A stretch of DNA of 39,230 nt from Chloroflexota bacterium. GTDB taxonomy: Bacteria > Chloroflexota > Anaerolineae > Epilineales > SHYO01. Shown here in pieces: positions 32,411 to 39,230 of the stretch. The notes beneath the pieces were generated by a model, which was given only the letters and a program-made list of their open reading frames with translations, searched no databases and was not told the DNA's origin. The stretch spans positions 1 to 39,230 of the forward strand of contig SHYO01000016.1 in assembly GCA_009692745.1 (NCBI GenBank). The letters run 5' to 3'. Position 1 is the stretch's first letter, and every line of letters begins with the position of its first letter. A program made the position numbers and the translations under genes.

Positions 32411-33398
32411 CCCACTTCAAATACTGGAATCGGACCAGCTACAGCATCCCGGACCTGCTGCCGGACCGGCTGCAGCTCCTCAGCAATTGCACGCCTATCT
32501 GTTTAGGCTCGTCGACCAGACCGATACCATTCAGGCGCAACTTCATCGCCTGCTGGAGGAAAGCCAGCTTAGTGGGGTCCAACTTGCGGCTTTGATCCGC
32601 GACCTGACCAGCTTGAGCAGCGCTCCTGCACAACAGGAGCGTCTGGTGGATCTGGTTGACCGCTTTGAGACTGCCCAGGGGCGGTTGGACGAATTGGCAC
32701 AGACAGTCACTAAGTTAAGCCGCACCCAATTTAAGTCCAATTCTCTGGCCGAAGTCAGGGAGCAGCAAATTGCGGCATCGCTGGCGACGCTCCAAGAAAT
32801 TGCGCTACGGCGGGAGGAAATCCAGGCGGGACGTGAAGATCAGGAACGACAGCACCGGGCTGTGGTACGGGCCAGCGCGCGGGCTGAGTTTGTCATTGAG
32901 CTCTTGCCGCTGCTGGACGGCCTGGAACTGGCTATGGAGAGTGCGAAGCGGCTGCTGGAGCAGCGCCGCCAACAAGCTGTACAAGCAGCGCGAGCGCAAA
33001 TTCCTGTTGCGAAACCCTTGAGCATAGGGGAGAGAGTCCGCATGTTTTTCAACCCCGCCCCAGATCTCGCTGCTGCCAGACAAGAGGAACCGGCAAAACC
33101 TGACAAAATGGTCGAATCCCTGGCGGCCTGGTGGCAAGGGCTCGACCTGGTGCGGCAACGCTTTTTAAGTCTTCTGGCAACCGAAGATATTCAGCCCATC
33201 TCCGTCCTGCAACAACCCTTTGATCCCCGGATGCAAGTGGCGATGATAACCGAAGAGCGTACGGACGTGCCGCCCGATACGGTAGTTAAGGAGTTGCGCA
33301 AGGGATACCGTCAGAGAGACCGCGTGCTGCGCTACGCCGAGGTAAGCGTGGCGCGCGCGCCAAATACCAATACTGAGGCTCAGGATACTCCACTATGA
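32388..33398 (+). CDS. Enlarged GrpE-like nucleotide exchange factor
   Basis: 336 residues, against about 180-220 for ordinary GrpE. The C-terminal part keeps GrpE hallmarks: GLDLVRQRFLSLLATEDIQP, FDPRMQVAM, and KELRKGYRQRDRVLRYAEVSV. The N-terminal half is a long helix and coiled coil rich in Gln, Leu and Arg (about 30-200), preceded by a Pro/Ala-rich start. A stretch of about 45 residues in the middle (IPVAKPLSIGERVRMFFNP onward) looks like an insertion between helix and C-terminal domain. GrpE releases ADP from DnaK. It overlaps the J-domain gene by 23 bases and the Hsp70 gene by 4 (ATGA), so the three are translationally coupled. The role is inferred from this and from the C-terminal motif. 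Confidence 0.82.
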   Translation: MNPNSPSDPLQILESDQLQHPGPAAGPAAAPQQLHAYLFRLVDQTDTIQAQLHRLLEESQLSGVQLAALIRDLTSLSSAPAQQERLVDLVDRFETAQGRLDELAQTVTKLSRTQFKSNSLAEVREQQIAASLATLQEIALRREEIQAGREDQERQHRAVVRASARAEFVIELLPLLDGLELAMESAKRLLEQRRQQAVQAARAQIPVAKPLSIGERVRMFFNPAPDLAAARQEEPAKPDKMVESLAAWWQGLDLVRQRFLSLLATEDIQPISVLQQPFDPRMQVAMITEERTDVPPDTVVKELRKGYRQRDRVLRYAEVSVARAPNTNTEAQDTPL

Positions 33399-35170
33399 AC
33401 ACATCAGAAAAAATTATTGGGATCGATTTGGGCACGACAAACTCGGTGCTGGCCGTGATTCAGAACGGCGTACCCACTCTACTACCTATCAACGGGCAGC
33501 GTCTCCTGCCGTCTCTAGTAGGCATCTCGCCCGCTGGAGAAGTGCTGGTCGGCACGCCGGCGCGCAATCAATGGGTGGTAGCGCCTGACCGGACGGTGCG
33601 TTCCATCAAACGCAAGATGGGTCGCGGCGAATTGGTGACAATGGCCGGGAAATCCTATACGCCGCAGGAGATATCCGCCTTTATCCTCAGAGAGATCAAG
33701 CAAGGCGCTGAGGCGGCGCTCGGTTATCCGGTGCGGCGGGCCGTCATTACGGTGCCGGCTTATTTCACTGAGGTGCAACGCCAGGCAACCATTGAAGCCG
33801 GTGAGATTGCCGGCCTGGCAGTGGAGCGTATCATCAATGAGCCGACGGCATCGGCATTGGCTTACGGCTATGGTCTGGACACCGACCAACATTTGCGTAT
33901 GTTGGTTTATGATCTGGGTGGCGGGACGTTCGACATTTCGATCATAGAGTTGAACTACGGTGTGGTGGAAGTCCTGGCAACCGCCGGAGACAATTTCCTG
34001 GGCGGCGATGATTTTGATGAGCGATTGGCAAACATGCTGGCCGATGAGTTTATGGAGGCACATGACATCGATTTGCGCCAGGATCACCAGGCCTGGGCAC
34101 GTCTGTTGCGGGTTGCCGAAGAGACAAAAATTGAACTCTCAGCGGCGCCCTTTGCCACGGCCAACCTGGAATTTATCGCCAGGGACCTGCAGCACAAACC
34201 CTTGCATATTATCCGGGAGGTGTCGCGGTATGAGTTTGAAGCGTTGATTGGCGATTTACTGGACCGGACAATTACTTGTATCGACCAGGCTCTGGGCGAT
34301 GCGAAATTAACCGCCGCAGATATTGACCGCGTGTTGCTCGTCGGCGGCTCGACACGCATACCGGCGGTTTGGGATTTAGTATCCGTACGCCTGGAGCGAG
34401 AGCCGCATCTCGAAATCGACCCGGATGCCGCCGTGGCCCTGGGAGCGGCAGTACAGGCCGGAATTATTGCGGGAGAAGATATTAATGCTATCCTGGTGGA
34501 TGTGACGCCTTTTTCTCTGGGCATCGAGGCAGCCGAATTTGGCATCACAGGCCATCTGCAGATAGATATGTTCATTCCCATCATCCGTCGCAACAACACC
34601 GTTCCGGTGCAGAAAAGCCAATTATTCGTGACCATGTTTCCCAGCCAGGATAAAATTCAGATTAAGGTCTACCAAGGCGAAAGCCCTATCGCTTCGCAGA
34701 ATGTGCTGTTGGGGGAATTTATGGCCGAGGAGCTGCAACCCAACCGGCCGGATGGCCTGACTGAAGTGACAGTCAATTTCCAGCTCGATATAAACGGCAT
34801 CCTGGATGCGACGGTGACGGAACGCAAAACCGGAAAAAAAACCTCCGCACAGCTTAAGGCCAGCCGCCAGAGGCTCAGTCTGGAGGAGATTGCGCAGAGT
34901 CAGGCTAAGCTGGATGTCGTTTACGGTGACAGTAGGGGGGAAATGGAATTTAGCCCCTTGGATGACATGGTCCAGATTGTGGATCCTGGCGTAGCAGTCT
35001 TGCTCGACCGGGCGCAAAAGACTCTGGCGCGCCCGGATTTGGATGGGGAGATGGCGGCTGAGATTGCCGGCGTTGTGATGGACATTCACCGCGCTACAGC
35101 GGATAGTAATAATGAAAAAATTGAAGAATACTGCGATAGATTGATTGACTTGCTTCTAGAGGTGGAATAG
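33395..35170 (+). CDS. DnaK-like Hsp70 chaperone
   Basis: 591 residues, slightly short of the usual 610-640. Hsp70 signatures are complete: IIGIDLGTTNSVLAVIQNG (phosphate 1), LVYDLGGGTFDISIIEL (phosphate 2) and VLLVGGSTRIPAVWDLV (adenosine). It lacks the 24-residue NBD insert of proteobacterial DnaK. The interdomain and substrate-binding region begins with LVDVTPFSLGIEAAEFG, then IIRRNNTVPVQKSQLF and NGILDATVTERKTGKK. The lid is short and ends EEYCDRLIDLLLEVE. It would be an ATP-driven peptide-binding chaperone. With its own TPR, J-like and GrpE-like partners, it probably is a specialised system rather than the housekeeping dnaK, so I give no symbol. The ATG lies in the overlapping ATGA. Confidence 0.95.
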   Translation: MNTSEKIIGIDLGTTNSVLAVIQNGVPTLLPINGQRLLPSLVGISPAGEVLVGTPARNQWVVAPDRTVRSIKRKMGRGELVTMAGKSYTPQEISAFILREIKQGAEAALGYPVRRAVITVPAYFTEVQRQATIEAGEIAGLAVERIINEPTASALAYGYGLDTDQHLRMLVYDLGGGTFDISIIELNYGVVEVLATAGDNFLGGDDFDERLANMLADEFMEAHDIDLRQDHQAWARLLRVAEETKIELSAAPFATANLEFIARDLQHKPLHIIREVSRYEFEALIGDLLDRTITCIDQALGDAKLTAADIDRVLLVGGSTRIPAVWDLVSVRLEREPHLEIDPDAAVALGAAVQAGIIAGEDINAILVDVTPFSLGIEAAEFGITGHLQIDMFIPIIRRNNTVPVQKSQLFVTMFPSQDKIQIKVYQGESPIASQNVLLGEFMAEELQPNRPDGLTEVTVNFQLDINGILDATVTERKTGKKTSAQLKASRQRLSLEEIAQSQAKLDVVYGDSRGEMEFSPLDDMVQIVDPGVAVLLDRAQKTLARPDLDGEMAAEIAGVVMDIHRATADSNNEKIEEYCDRLIDLLLEVE

Positions 35171-35188
35171 TCCTTTGGAGGAATTTTC

Positions 35189-35884
35189 ATGCCACAAACG
35201 CCCCATTTCGAGAAACATTTCACCGCATCCAAGACAGTTAGAGACATTGTGATCGGCATGGCCGACGGATTGACTGTGCCGTTCGCCCTGGCGGCCGGTC
35301 TGTCCGGCGCCGTCAATTCCACCAATATCATTTTGACAGCCGGCCTGGCCGAGATCGCGGCTGGTTCGATTGCCATGGGATTGGGTGGCTACCTGGCAGC
35401 CAAAAGTGATGCGGAACATTATGTTAGTGAGCGGATCAGAGAAGAAACGGAAGTTATTGAGAAGGAAGAGATTGAAGCGCAGGAAGTCACTGAAGTGTTC
35501 CAATCCTATGGTCTAACTGCCGAAGAGAGCAAACCCATTGTGGATGCACTCAGAAAGCGGCCACAAGCCTGGGTGGACTTCATGATGCGATTTGAGCTGG
35601 GTCTGGAGGAACCTGATCCCAAACGCGCTTTGATCAGCGCCGCCACCATCGCGGGAGCTTATATCGCCGGGGGCTTTATACCCCTCGGCCCTTATTTTTT
35701 TGTCTCTACAGCCAGCACGGGATTGGTCGTGTCCAGTGTTCTCACCCTTATCGCATTGACCATCTTTGGCTATATTAAGGGTCACTTTACAGGTGCGCCG
35801 CCGGTGCGCAGCGCAGTCCAAACGGTGCTCATTGGTGGGGTAGCTGCCGCTGCCGCATTCTTGATCGCGCGCGCCATTTCATAG
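35189..35884 (+). CDS. VIT1/CCC1-family iron or manganese transporter
   Basis: 231 residues with a good ribosome site (GGAGGAA) before the ATG. Five membrane spans. Signature stretches are DIVIGMADGLTVPFALAAGL and LAEIAAGSIAMGLGGYLAAKS, typical of the VIT1/CCC1 family, which exports Fe2+ or Mn2+ in exchange for protons. The Glu-rich cytoplasmic helices between spans two and three (REETEVIEKEEIEAQEV) are the usual metal-binding domain. Metal preference cannot be read here. It lies 18 bases after the Hsp70 stop and may be co-transcribed, but a functional link is not evident. A strong inverted repeat begins 16 bases downstream. Confidence 0.9.
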   Translation: MPQTPHFEKHFTASKTVRDIVIGMADGLTVPFALAAGLSGAVNSTNIILTAGLAEIAAGSIAMGLGGYLAAKSDAEHYVSERIREETEVIEKEEIEAQEVTEVFQSYGLTAEESKPIVDALRKRPQAWVDFMMRFELGLEEPDPKRALISAATIAGAYIAGGFIPLGPYFFVSTASTGLVVSSVLTLIALTIFGYIKGHFTGAPPVRSAVQTVLIGGVAAAAAFLIARAIS

Positions 35885-35899
35885 TCTCCGCTTTTAACC

Positions 35900-35991
35900 A
35901 TCAGGGCGCCAGTTTCAATGTAGACTAACTTTTAAATGCGGAATAATTACCGAAGTTAAAAATTGATCTTCATAAAAACTGGCGCCCTGAT
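35900..35991. repeat. 92-bp element with 16-bp perfect terminal inverted repeats
   Basis: ATCAGGGCGCCAGTTT (35900-35915) is exactly inverted at 35976-35991. The 60 bases between are AT-rich and contain smaller nested arms (TTTTAA/TTAAAA and CGG/CCG around AATAATTA). It lies between the convergent VIT and LPTTG-protein genes. It could be a MITE-like element or a two-way terminator. No clear target duplication flanks it. Confidence 0.6.
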
Positions 35992-36056
35992 CGATTGTCG
36001 CTAGCACCCTATGTGCTTACTTAGACTGCATCTACCGCAGTAGATTGAGCGGTCTG

Positions 36057-36623
36057 TTAAACGGTCTGGCGGCGGCGGAGCCATACTCCAGCACCGAGCA
36101 GTGCCAGACCCCCCAGGATTGTTACGCCATAGGGTAGATCTGAGTCTCCCGTTGTGGGCAGCTTAGCCGGGGCTGGAGCTGCGGCTGGAGCTGCGGCGCC
36201 CAGAGCTGTTGTAGCCACGGCATCGGGAGCCACCACGTACCAGACATTCCCCTTGCCTTGGCCGGTGACGTCACCGACGGCCTTATCCTGCACATAATAG
36301 TAAAGGGGTATGCCGTTGTAGGTGACTTGATTTGTGCCTTCCTTCCGCTTGATAACGTCTATCTTGCCGGTCACACCTGCCGGAAGGGTCACGGTCCCGG
36401 TGATGATAAGAGGAGGCCATGCTGTGGCGCATGCATCGTAGCAAACTGTCTCGTTGGGCTTATCGTTTTTGTACAAATAGAGGGACACGCCTTTGCTGTC
36501 TGTCAGGAATTTTCCTAACTTGGCATCATCTTTCACCAACACCGTCGAGCCGGCCTGTGCCAACACTCCGACTGTGGTTGCCAGGAAGAGCACGCAAAGG
36601 ATCAGGGGGATCAGTCGCTTCAT
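36057..36623 (-). CDS. Secreted YLYKND-repeat protein with LPTTG anchor
   Basis: 188 residues; ATG at 36623 with GGAGGAA upstream. A signal peptide (RLIPLILCVLFLATTVGVLAQA) is followed by a domain of the secreted-repeat/Lipoprotein_15 type: DSKGVSLYLYKNDKPNETVC, YDACATAWPPLI and NGIPLYYYVQDKAVGDVTGQG. This fold (PF03640-like) is found in outer-surface and periplasmic proteins of unclear function; the paired Cys in VCYDAC could form a disulfide. An Ala/Pro linker leads to LPTTG (155-159), a hydrophobic span and RRRQTV: a canonical sortase sorting signal. No sortase gene is in the window. It is convergent with the VIT transporter gene, with the inverted-repeat element between. Confidence 0.85.
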   Translation of the reverse strand: MKRLIPLILCVLFLATTVGVLAQAGSTVLVKDDAKLGKFLTDSKGVSLYLYKNDKPNETVCYDACATAWPPLIITGTVTLPAGVTGKIDVIKRKEGTNQVTYNGIPLYYYVQDKAVGDVTGQGKGNVWYVVAPDAVATTALGAAAPAAAPAPAKLPTTGDSDLPYGVTILGGLALLGAGVWLRRRQTV

Positions 36624-36797
36624 AAATTTTCCTCCAATAGGGTTTTAGGGAATGCCAGGGTTGTTGGACAGCTTTATTCTGTCCTTATGTTATATGTGCT
36701 AGCGAAGGAAATCGATTACCGCTCCCCACCAGGTTTTTATCGCAACCTTGCCCTGAAATCCCTTCTCAGATAACAATCTGTCTCACAGGTGGTTTGG

Positions 36798-37634
36798 CTA
36801 CGCGAGCCTGACTGTATCGCCGCGCCGGATTGTGCCGCCTTTTAGTACAGCGGCATAGACACCGACATTGGCCTGGTTATGCTGTGCTGCTGTGCGCAGA
36901 ATCCCCAAATCTCTTGGTATATCTCCCTGGGCCAGGGTGGTCATCACACAACGGGGGCAAGCGCCTGTGATGCTCAAGCGTACGTTGTCGCCGATGGCGA
37001 GTGTGTGACCGATCCAATCATTCTCAACAAAACCCTTGGCGCCAGAGGCGGCCTCCACCACGATGTTGGGACGAAACCGCCGCACCTCGAAGCGCCCCGC
37101 CGGATAGAGCTCCCGCAGCCGGTCGATCGTGGCCGTGGTCAGCAGATGGACAGCGGCACTGTCGAAGAATGTGCCCTCTGGCAGCGCGAAATCGGTGACC
37201 GTGTCCCGGTAGTCGAGCTCTTCTATATCCGGCCAATACTCCTCGGCATTGGCCGATTTCAGGTGGTCGCGCCCGCTAGCCGCCAGGGTTACCTCCCGGC
37301 TGAGCGCCTGCGAGAGGATCTGGTTCAGGTCGCTTTGCTCACTGGTGACGATGGTGCCATCGGGCAGGGTAATACGCACCGGCGGCACTGTCGGGCTGCT
37401 GCTGGCCGGGTCGATGAAATTTGCCCTGAAATCGAAGAGGTTGGGCCATTTGCGGGGGTTCTTTGCGCTGACGATCATCCCATTGGACCCATCTACCAGG
37501 GCATAAGCACGATCTCCGACGAATCCGCGTGACGTGATGCCCGCTGCGTTCAGTTCCTCTCCCATCATAGATTTGACGGGATAGCGCCACAAAGAGACTA
37601 CCGAATTAAGACCAACTCTGGTTGTGCCTGGCAT
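36798..37634 (-). CDS. MOSC domain protein (YcbX-like)
   Basis: 278 residues from the ATG at 37634 with AAAGG upstream. The MOSC N-terminal beta-barrel occupies about 1-110: VVSLWRYPVKSMMGEELNAA, GFVGDRAYALVDGSNG and SAKNPRKWPNLF are typical. The MOSC domain (about 125-275) includes RFRPNIVVE, GDNVRLSITGACPRCVMTTL with the conserved Cys in CPRC, and NVGVYAAVLKGGTIRRGD. MOSC proteins bind molybdenum cofactor or transfer sulfur to it; YcbX-type members reduce N-hydroxylated compounds. Whether this one is catalytic is unknown. It is interesting beside a tungstate uptake operon in the same window, but they are 30 kb apart. It has a plausible promoter at 37744-37773. Confidence 0.9.
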   Translation of the reverse strand: MPGTTRVGLNSVVSLWRYPVKSMMGEELNAAGITSRGFVGDRAYALVDGSNGMIVSAKNPRKWPNLFDFRANFIDPASSSPTVPPVRITLPDGTIVTSEQSDLNQILSQALSREVTLAASGRDHLKSANAEEYWPDIEELDYRDTVTDFALPEGTFFDSAAVHLLTTATIDRLRELYPAGRFEVRRFRPNIVVEAASGAKGFVENDWIGHTLAIGDNVRLSITGACPRCVMTTLAQGDIPRDLGILRTAAQHNQANVGVYAAVLKGGTIRRGDTVRLA

Positions 37635-37743
37635 AAACTACCTTTCTGGGAACGTAGCCTATCGACTTTTTATTTGACCTGCCACCGGAGCAAGGGCTCG
37701 GAAGATGTGCTTCGCGGGAATCCCTGGCGGATATTTTGAAGAT

Positions 37744-37773
37744 AGTATAGCCCAGAGTTTCCGCCTTGTACAA
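37744..37773 (-). promoter_or_regulatory. Candidate promoter of the MOSC gene
   Basis: On the minus strand: TTGTAC (37773-37768), 18-base spacer, TATACT (37749-37744). The start point would be near 37737, giving a leader of about 100 bases. The rest of the 350-base spacer between the divergent MOSC and epimerase genes (37635-37984) shows only short frames I do not trust. Confidence 0.5.
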
Positions 37774-37984
37774 TCTTACTTTTACATACCACAGGGAGGC
37801 CATCAGATGATTCACGCCGGCAGGATCGTTGTTTAAGAGAGGTTGCAATCTATTTCGCCACATAGTATTATTACCCCTGAAAGGTGATAAGAGCCATATC
37901 TATGCCCAAGCGGAGCTCGCACAATTTTTGGCTGAACACAGTTGAGTCTCGACGGCGGAAGGCAGTTAAAGGAGCAGGACTACG

Positions 37985-38941
37985 ATGCGTGTGATTGTCA
38001 TCGGCGGTACGGGGCATATCGGAACTTACCTGGTGCCGAGGTTAGTCGCGGCAGGGTACGAAGTGATTGTTATCAGCCGGCAGCAACGGGCACCGTATCA
38101 GTTGCATGGCGCCTGGAAATCGGTGCAGCAGATCACGGTAGACCGGGCCGCAGCGGATCAGGCCGGCAGCTTTGGCCAGCAGGTGCGGGCGCTAGCCCCG
38201 GATGTGGTGATTGACCTGATTTGCTACACCCTCGACAGCGCGCGGCAGTTGGCAGTCGCCCTCCAAGGCCAGGTGCGCCACTTGCTACATTGTGGCACGA
38301 TCTGGGTGCATGGGCATAGCGTGCAGGTGCCAACGATAGAGGATCAAGCACGCCGGCCGTTCGGCGATTATGGTGTCAATAAACTGGCTATCGAGACCTT
38401 CCTGCTCGGGGAAGCGCAACGCACCGGCTTTCCCGCGACCGTGCTGCACCCGGGGCATATTGTGGGTCCCGGGTGGATGCCGGTCAACCCGGCGGCGAAC
38501 CGCAATCGCCAGGTCTGGGCCAGGCTGGCGCGGGGTGAAGAGGTGGTATTGCCGCATTTGGGGCTGGAAACTCTGCACCATGTACACGCCGATGATGTGG
38601 CGCAGGCCTTTATGCAAGCCCTGGCGCATTGGAGCAGCGCCGTAGGGGAGAGCTTCCATGTGGTGTCACCGGCAGCGCTGACGTTGTGCGGCTATGCGGA
38701 GGAGATGGCTGCCTGGTTTGGACAGCCGGCGCAGTTGCGCTTCGCGCCGTGGGAAGAGTGGCAGCAAACGGCGACCGAGGATGAGCGCCGGTCAACCTGG
38801 GACCACATCGCCCATAGTCCCAATTGTAGTATCGCCAAGGCGCAGCGCTTGCTGCATTATCAACCCCGATATAGCTCCTTACAGGCGGTACAAGAGGCCG
38901 TGGCATGGCTGATCGACCACGATGGGCTATTGGAGGCGTAA
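37985..38941 (+). CDS. NAD-dependent epimerase/dehydratase (extended SDR)
   Basis: 318 residues. The Rossmann start MRVIVIGGTGHIGTYLVPRL has the TGxxGxxG dinucleotide motif (GGTGHIG). The strand ending VVIDLICYTLDS follows, and the catalytic pair YGVNK gives Tyr-x3-Lys. LHPGHIVGPGW and LHHVHADDVAQAFMQAL are family positions near the substrate. It belongs to the extended SDR group that works on nucleotide sugars or similar carbonyls, and the sugar cannot be named. The start ATG has AAGGAG about 10 bases before it. It probably stands alone; nothing downstream reaches the window end. Full-length, no missing residue. Confidence 0.88.
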   Translation: MRVIVIGGTGHIGTYLVPRLVAAGYEVIVISRQQRAPYQLHGAWKSVQQITVDRAAADQAGSFGQQVRALAPDVVIDLICYTLDSARQLAVALQGQVRHLLHCGTIWVHGHSVQVPTIEDQARRPFGDYGVNKLAIETFLLGEAQRTGFPATVLHPGHIVGPGWMPVNPAANRNRQVWARLARGEEVVLPHLGLETLHHVHADDVAQAFMQALAHWSSAVGESFHVVSPAALTLCGYAEEMAAWFGQPAQLRFAPWEEWQQTATEDERRSTWDHIAHSPNCSIAKAQRLLHYQPRYSSLQAVQEAVAWLIDHDGLLEA

Positions 38942-39230
38942 AGCCAGGCTCAATGCTGAGCGTAGTCAGCGTCATCGAGGCCAAACTGCTGTGGGTTGGG
39001 CGGTAGGCGCAGATCGCAATCGCCCAACCACATCACTGCAGAGGTTTCAGTCCTCGGGATGCTTATCTACGACGTTAAGATCTGTCCATTCGCTGATATT
39101 TTTTGGCCTTAATTGAATTATTTCTCCCACTTTGTCCTTTGTAGAGGGCAAAAATGGGATCCGTCCCATCACATTACTTGTATTATGACTTTCCAAACGG
39201 TCTTGAATGCCTAAACACAGGCAATCATAC
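38942..39230. other. Terminal spacer without a visible gene
   Basis: 289 bases to the window edge. Only short frames (longest about 64 codons, overlapping the epimerase end) are present. Two small hairpins occur: GCTGA-N6-TCAGC near 38953 and ATGGGA-TCCG-TCCCAT (39154-39169). The latter is a stable small stem but has no T-run after it. Confidence 0.5.

Noticed and set aside
37606-37863. 85-codon minus-strand frame upstream of and overlapping the MOSC start
   Set aside because: Overlaps the MOSC gene and its promoter, no ribosome site, no motif.
37902-37994. 30-codon frame (MPKRSSHNFW start) ending over the epimerase ATG
   Set aside because: No good ribosome site close to its ATG and no recognisable product. 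It could be a leader peptide but nothing supports that.
1-39230. CRISPR arrays, tRNA or rRNA genes, prophage or full-length insertion sequence
   Set aside because: None seen by reading both strands; regular repeats here are all within surface-protein genes or are the small palindromes reported.

Overview
The window looks like a chromosomal segment of a bacterium of the Chloroflexota (Anaerolineae or Caldilineae type). This is an inference from protein style, not from a marker search. The signs are long Thr/Pro/Ser surface stalks, secreted proteins ending in a Tyr-Leu-Pro box, membrane proteins with a WDAWSSWG-type loop, and a lone dnaA. I see no phage, CRISPR, rRNA or tRNA genes. DNA is moderately GC-rich, except for an AT-rich tract before dnaA.

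Layout. (1) 1-3257, plus strand: polysaccharide genes, namely a membrane GT-C-like protein cut by the window edge, a SAM methyltransferase and a GT4 glycosyltransferase. (2) 3304-7651, minus strand: a tungstate uptake operon, with a GntR-type regulator carrying a solute-binding-like domain, then tupA, tupB and an ABC ATPase. Its promoter and a perfect palindrome are visible. (3) 7734-9054, minus: a PPK2 polyphosphate kinase and a DUF4870 membrane protein, divergent from scpA. (4) 9169-20358, plus: scpA, a FlgD-like lipoprotein, two GT2 enzymes, two cohesin-domain surface proteins, two Thr-rich anchored proteins (one with five 84-bp repeats, CARDB and PPC domains), and an O-antigen-ligase-like protein fused to a degenerate glycosidase domain. 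A convergent GT2 gene overlaps its end. (5) 21423-23403: AT-rich spacer and dnaA. (6) 23623-29509: a beta-helix surface protein, a recombination scar where an AAA ATPase fragment and a beta-propeller gene are both cut tail to tail, a GAF/HD-GYP phosphodiesterase and a small membrane protein. (7) 29767-35170, plus: a compact Hsp70 operon encoding a TPR protein, a J-domain protein whose HPD motif reads HPP, an enlarged GrpE-like protein and a DnaK-like Hsp70. A VIT/CCC1 transporter follows. (8) 35900-39230: a 92-bp inverted-repeat element, an LPTTG-anchored secreted protein, a MOSC protein and an NAD-dependent epimerase.

The main theme is cell-surface polysaccharide and surface-protein display. 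The two systems most worth following are the Hsp70 operon with the non-canonical J protein, and the family of tiny palindromes that sit in frame inside genes and at a recombination joint.
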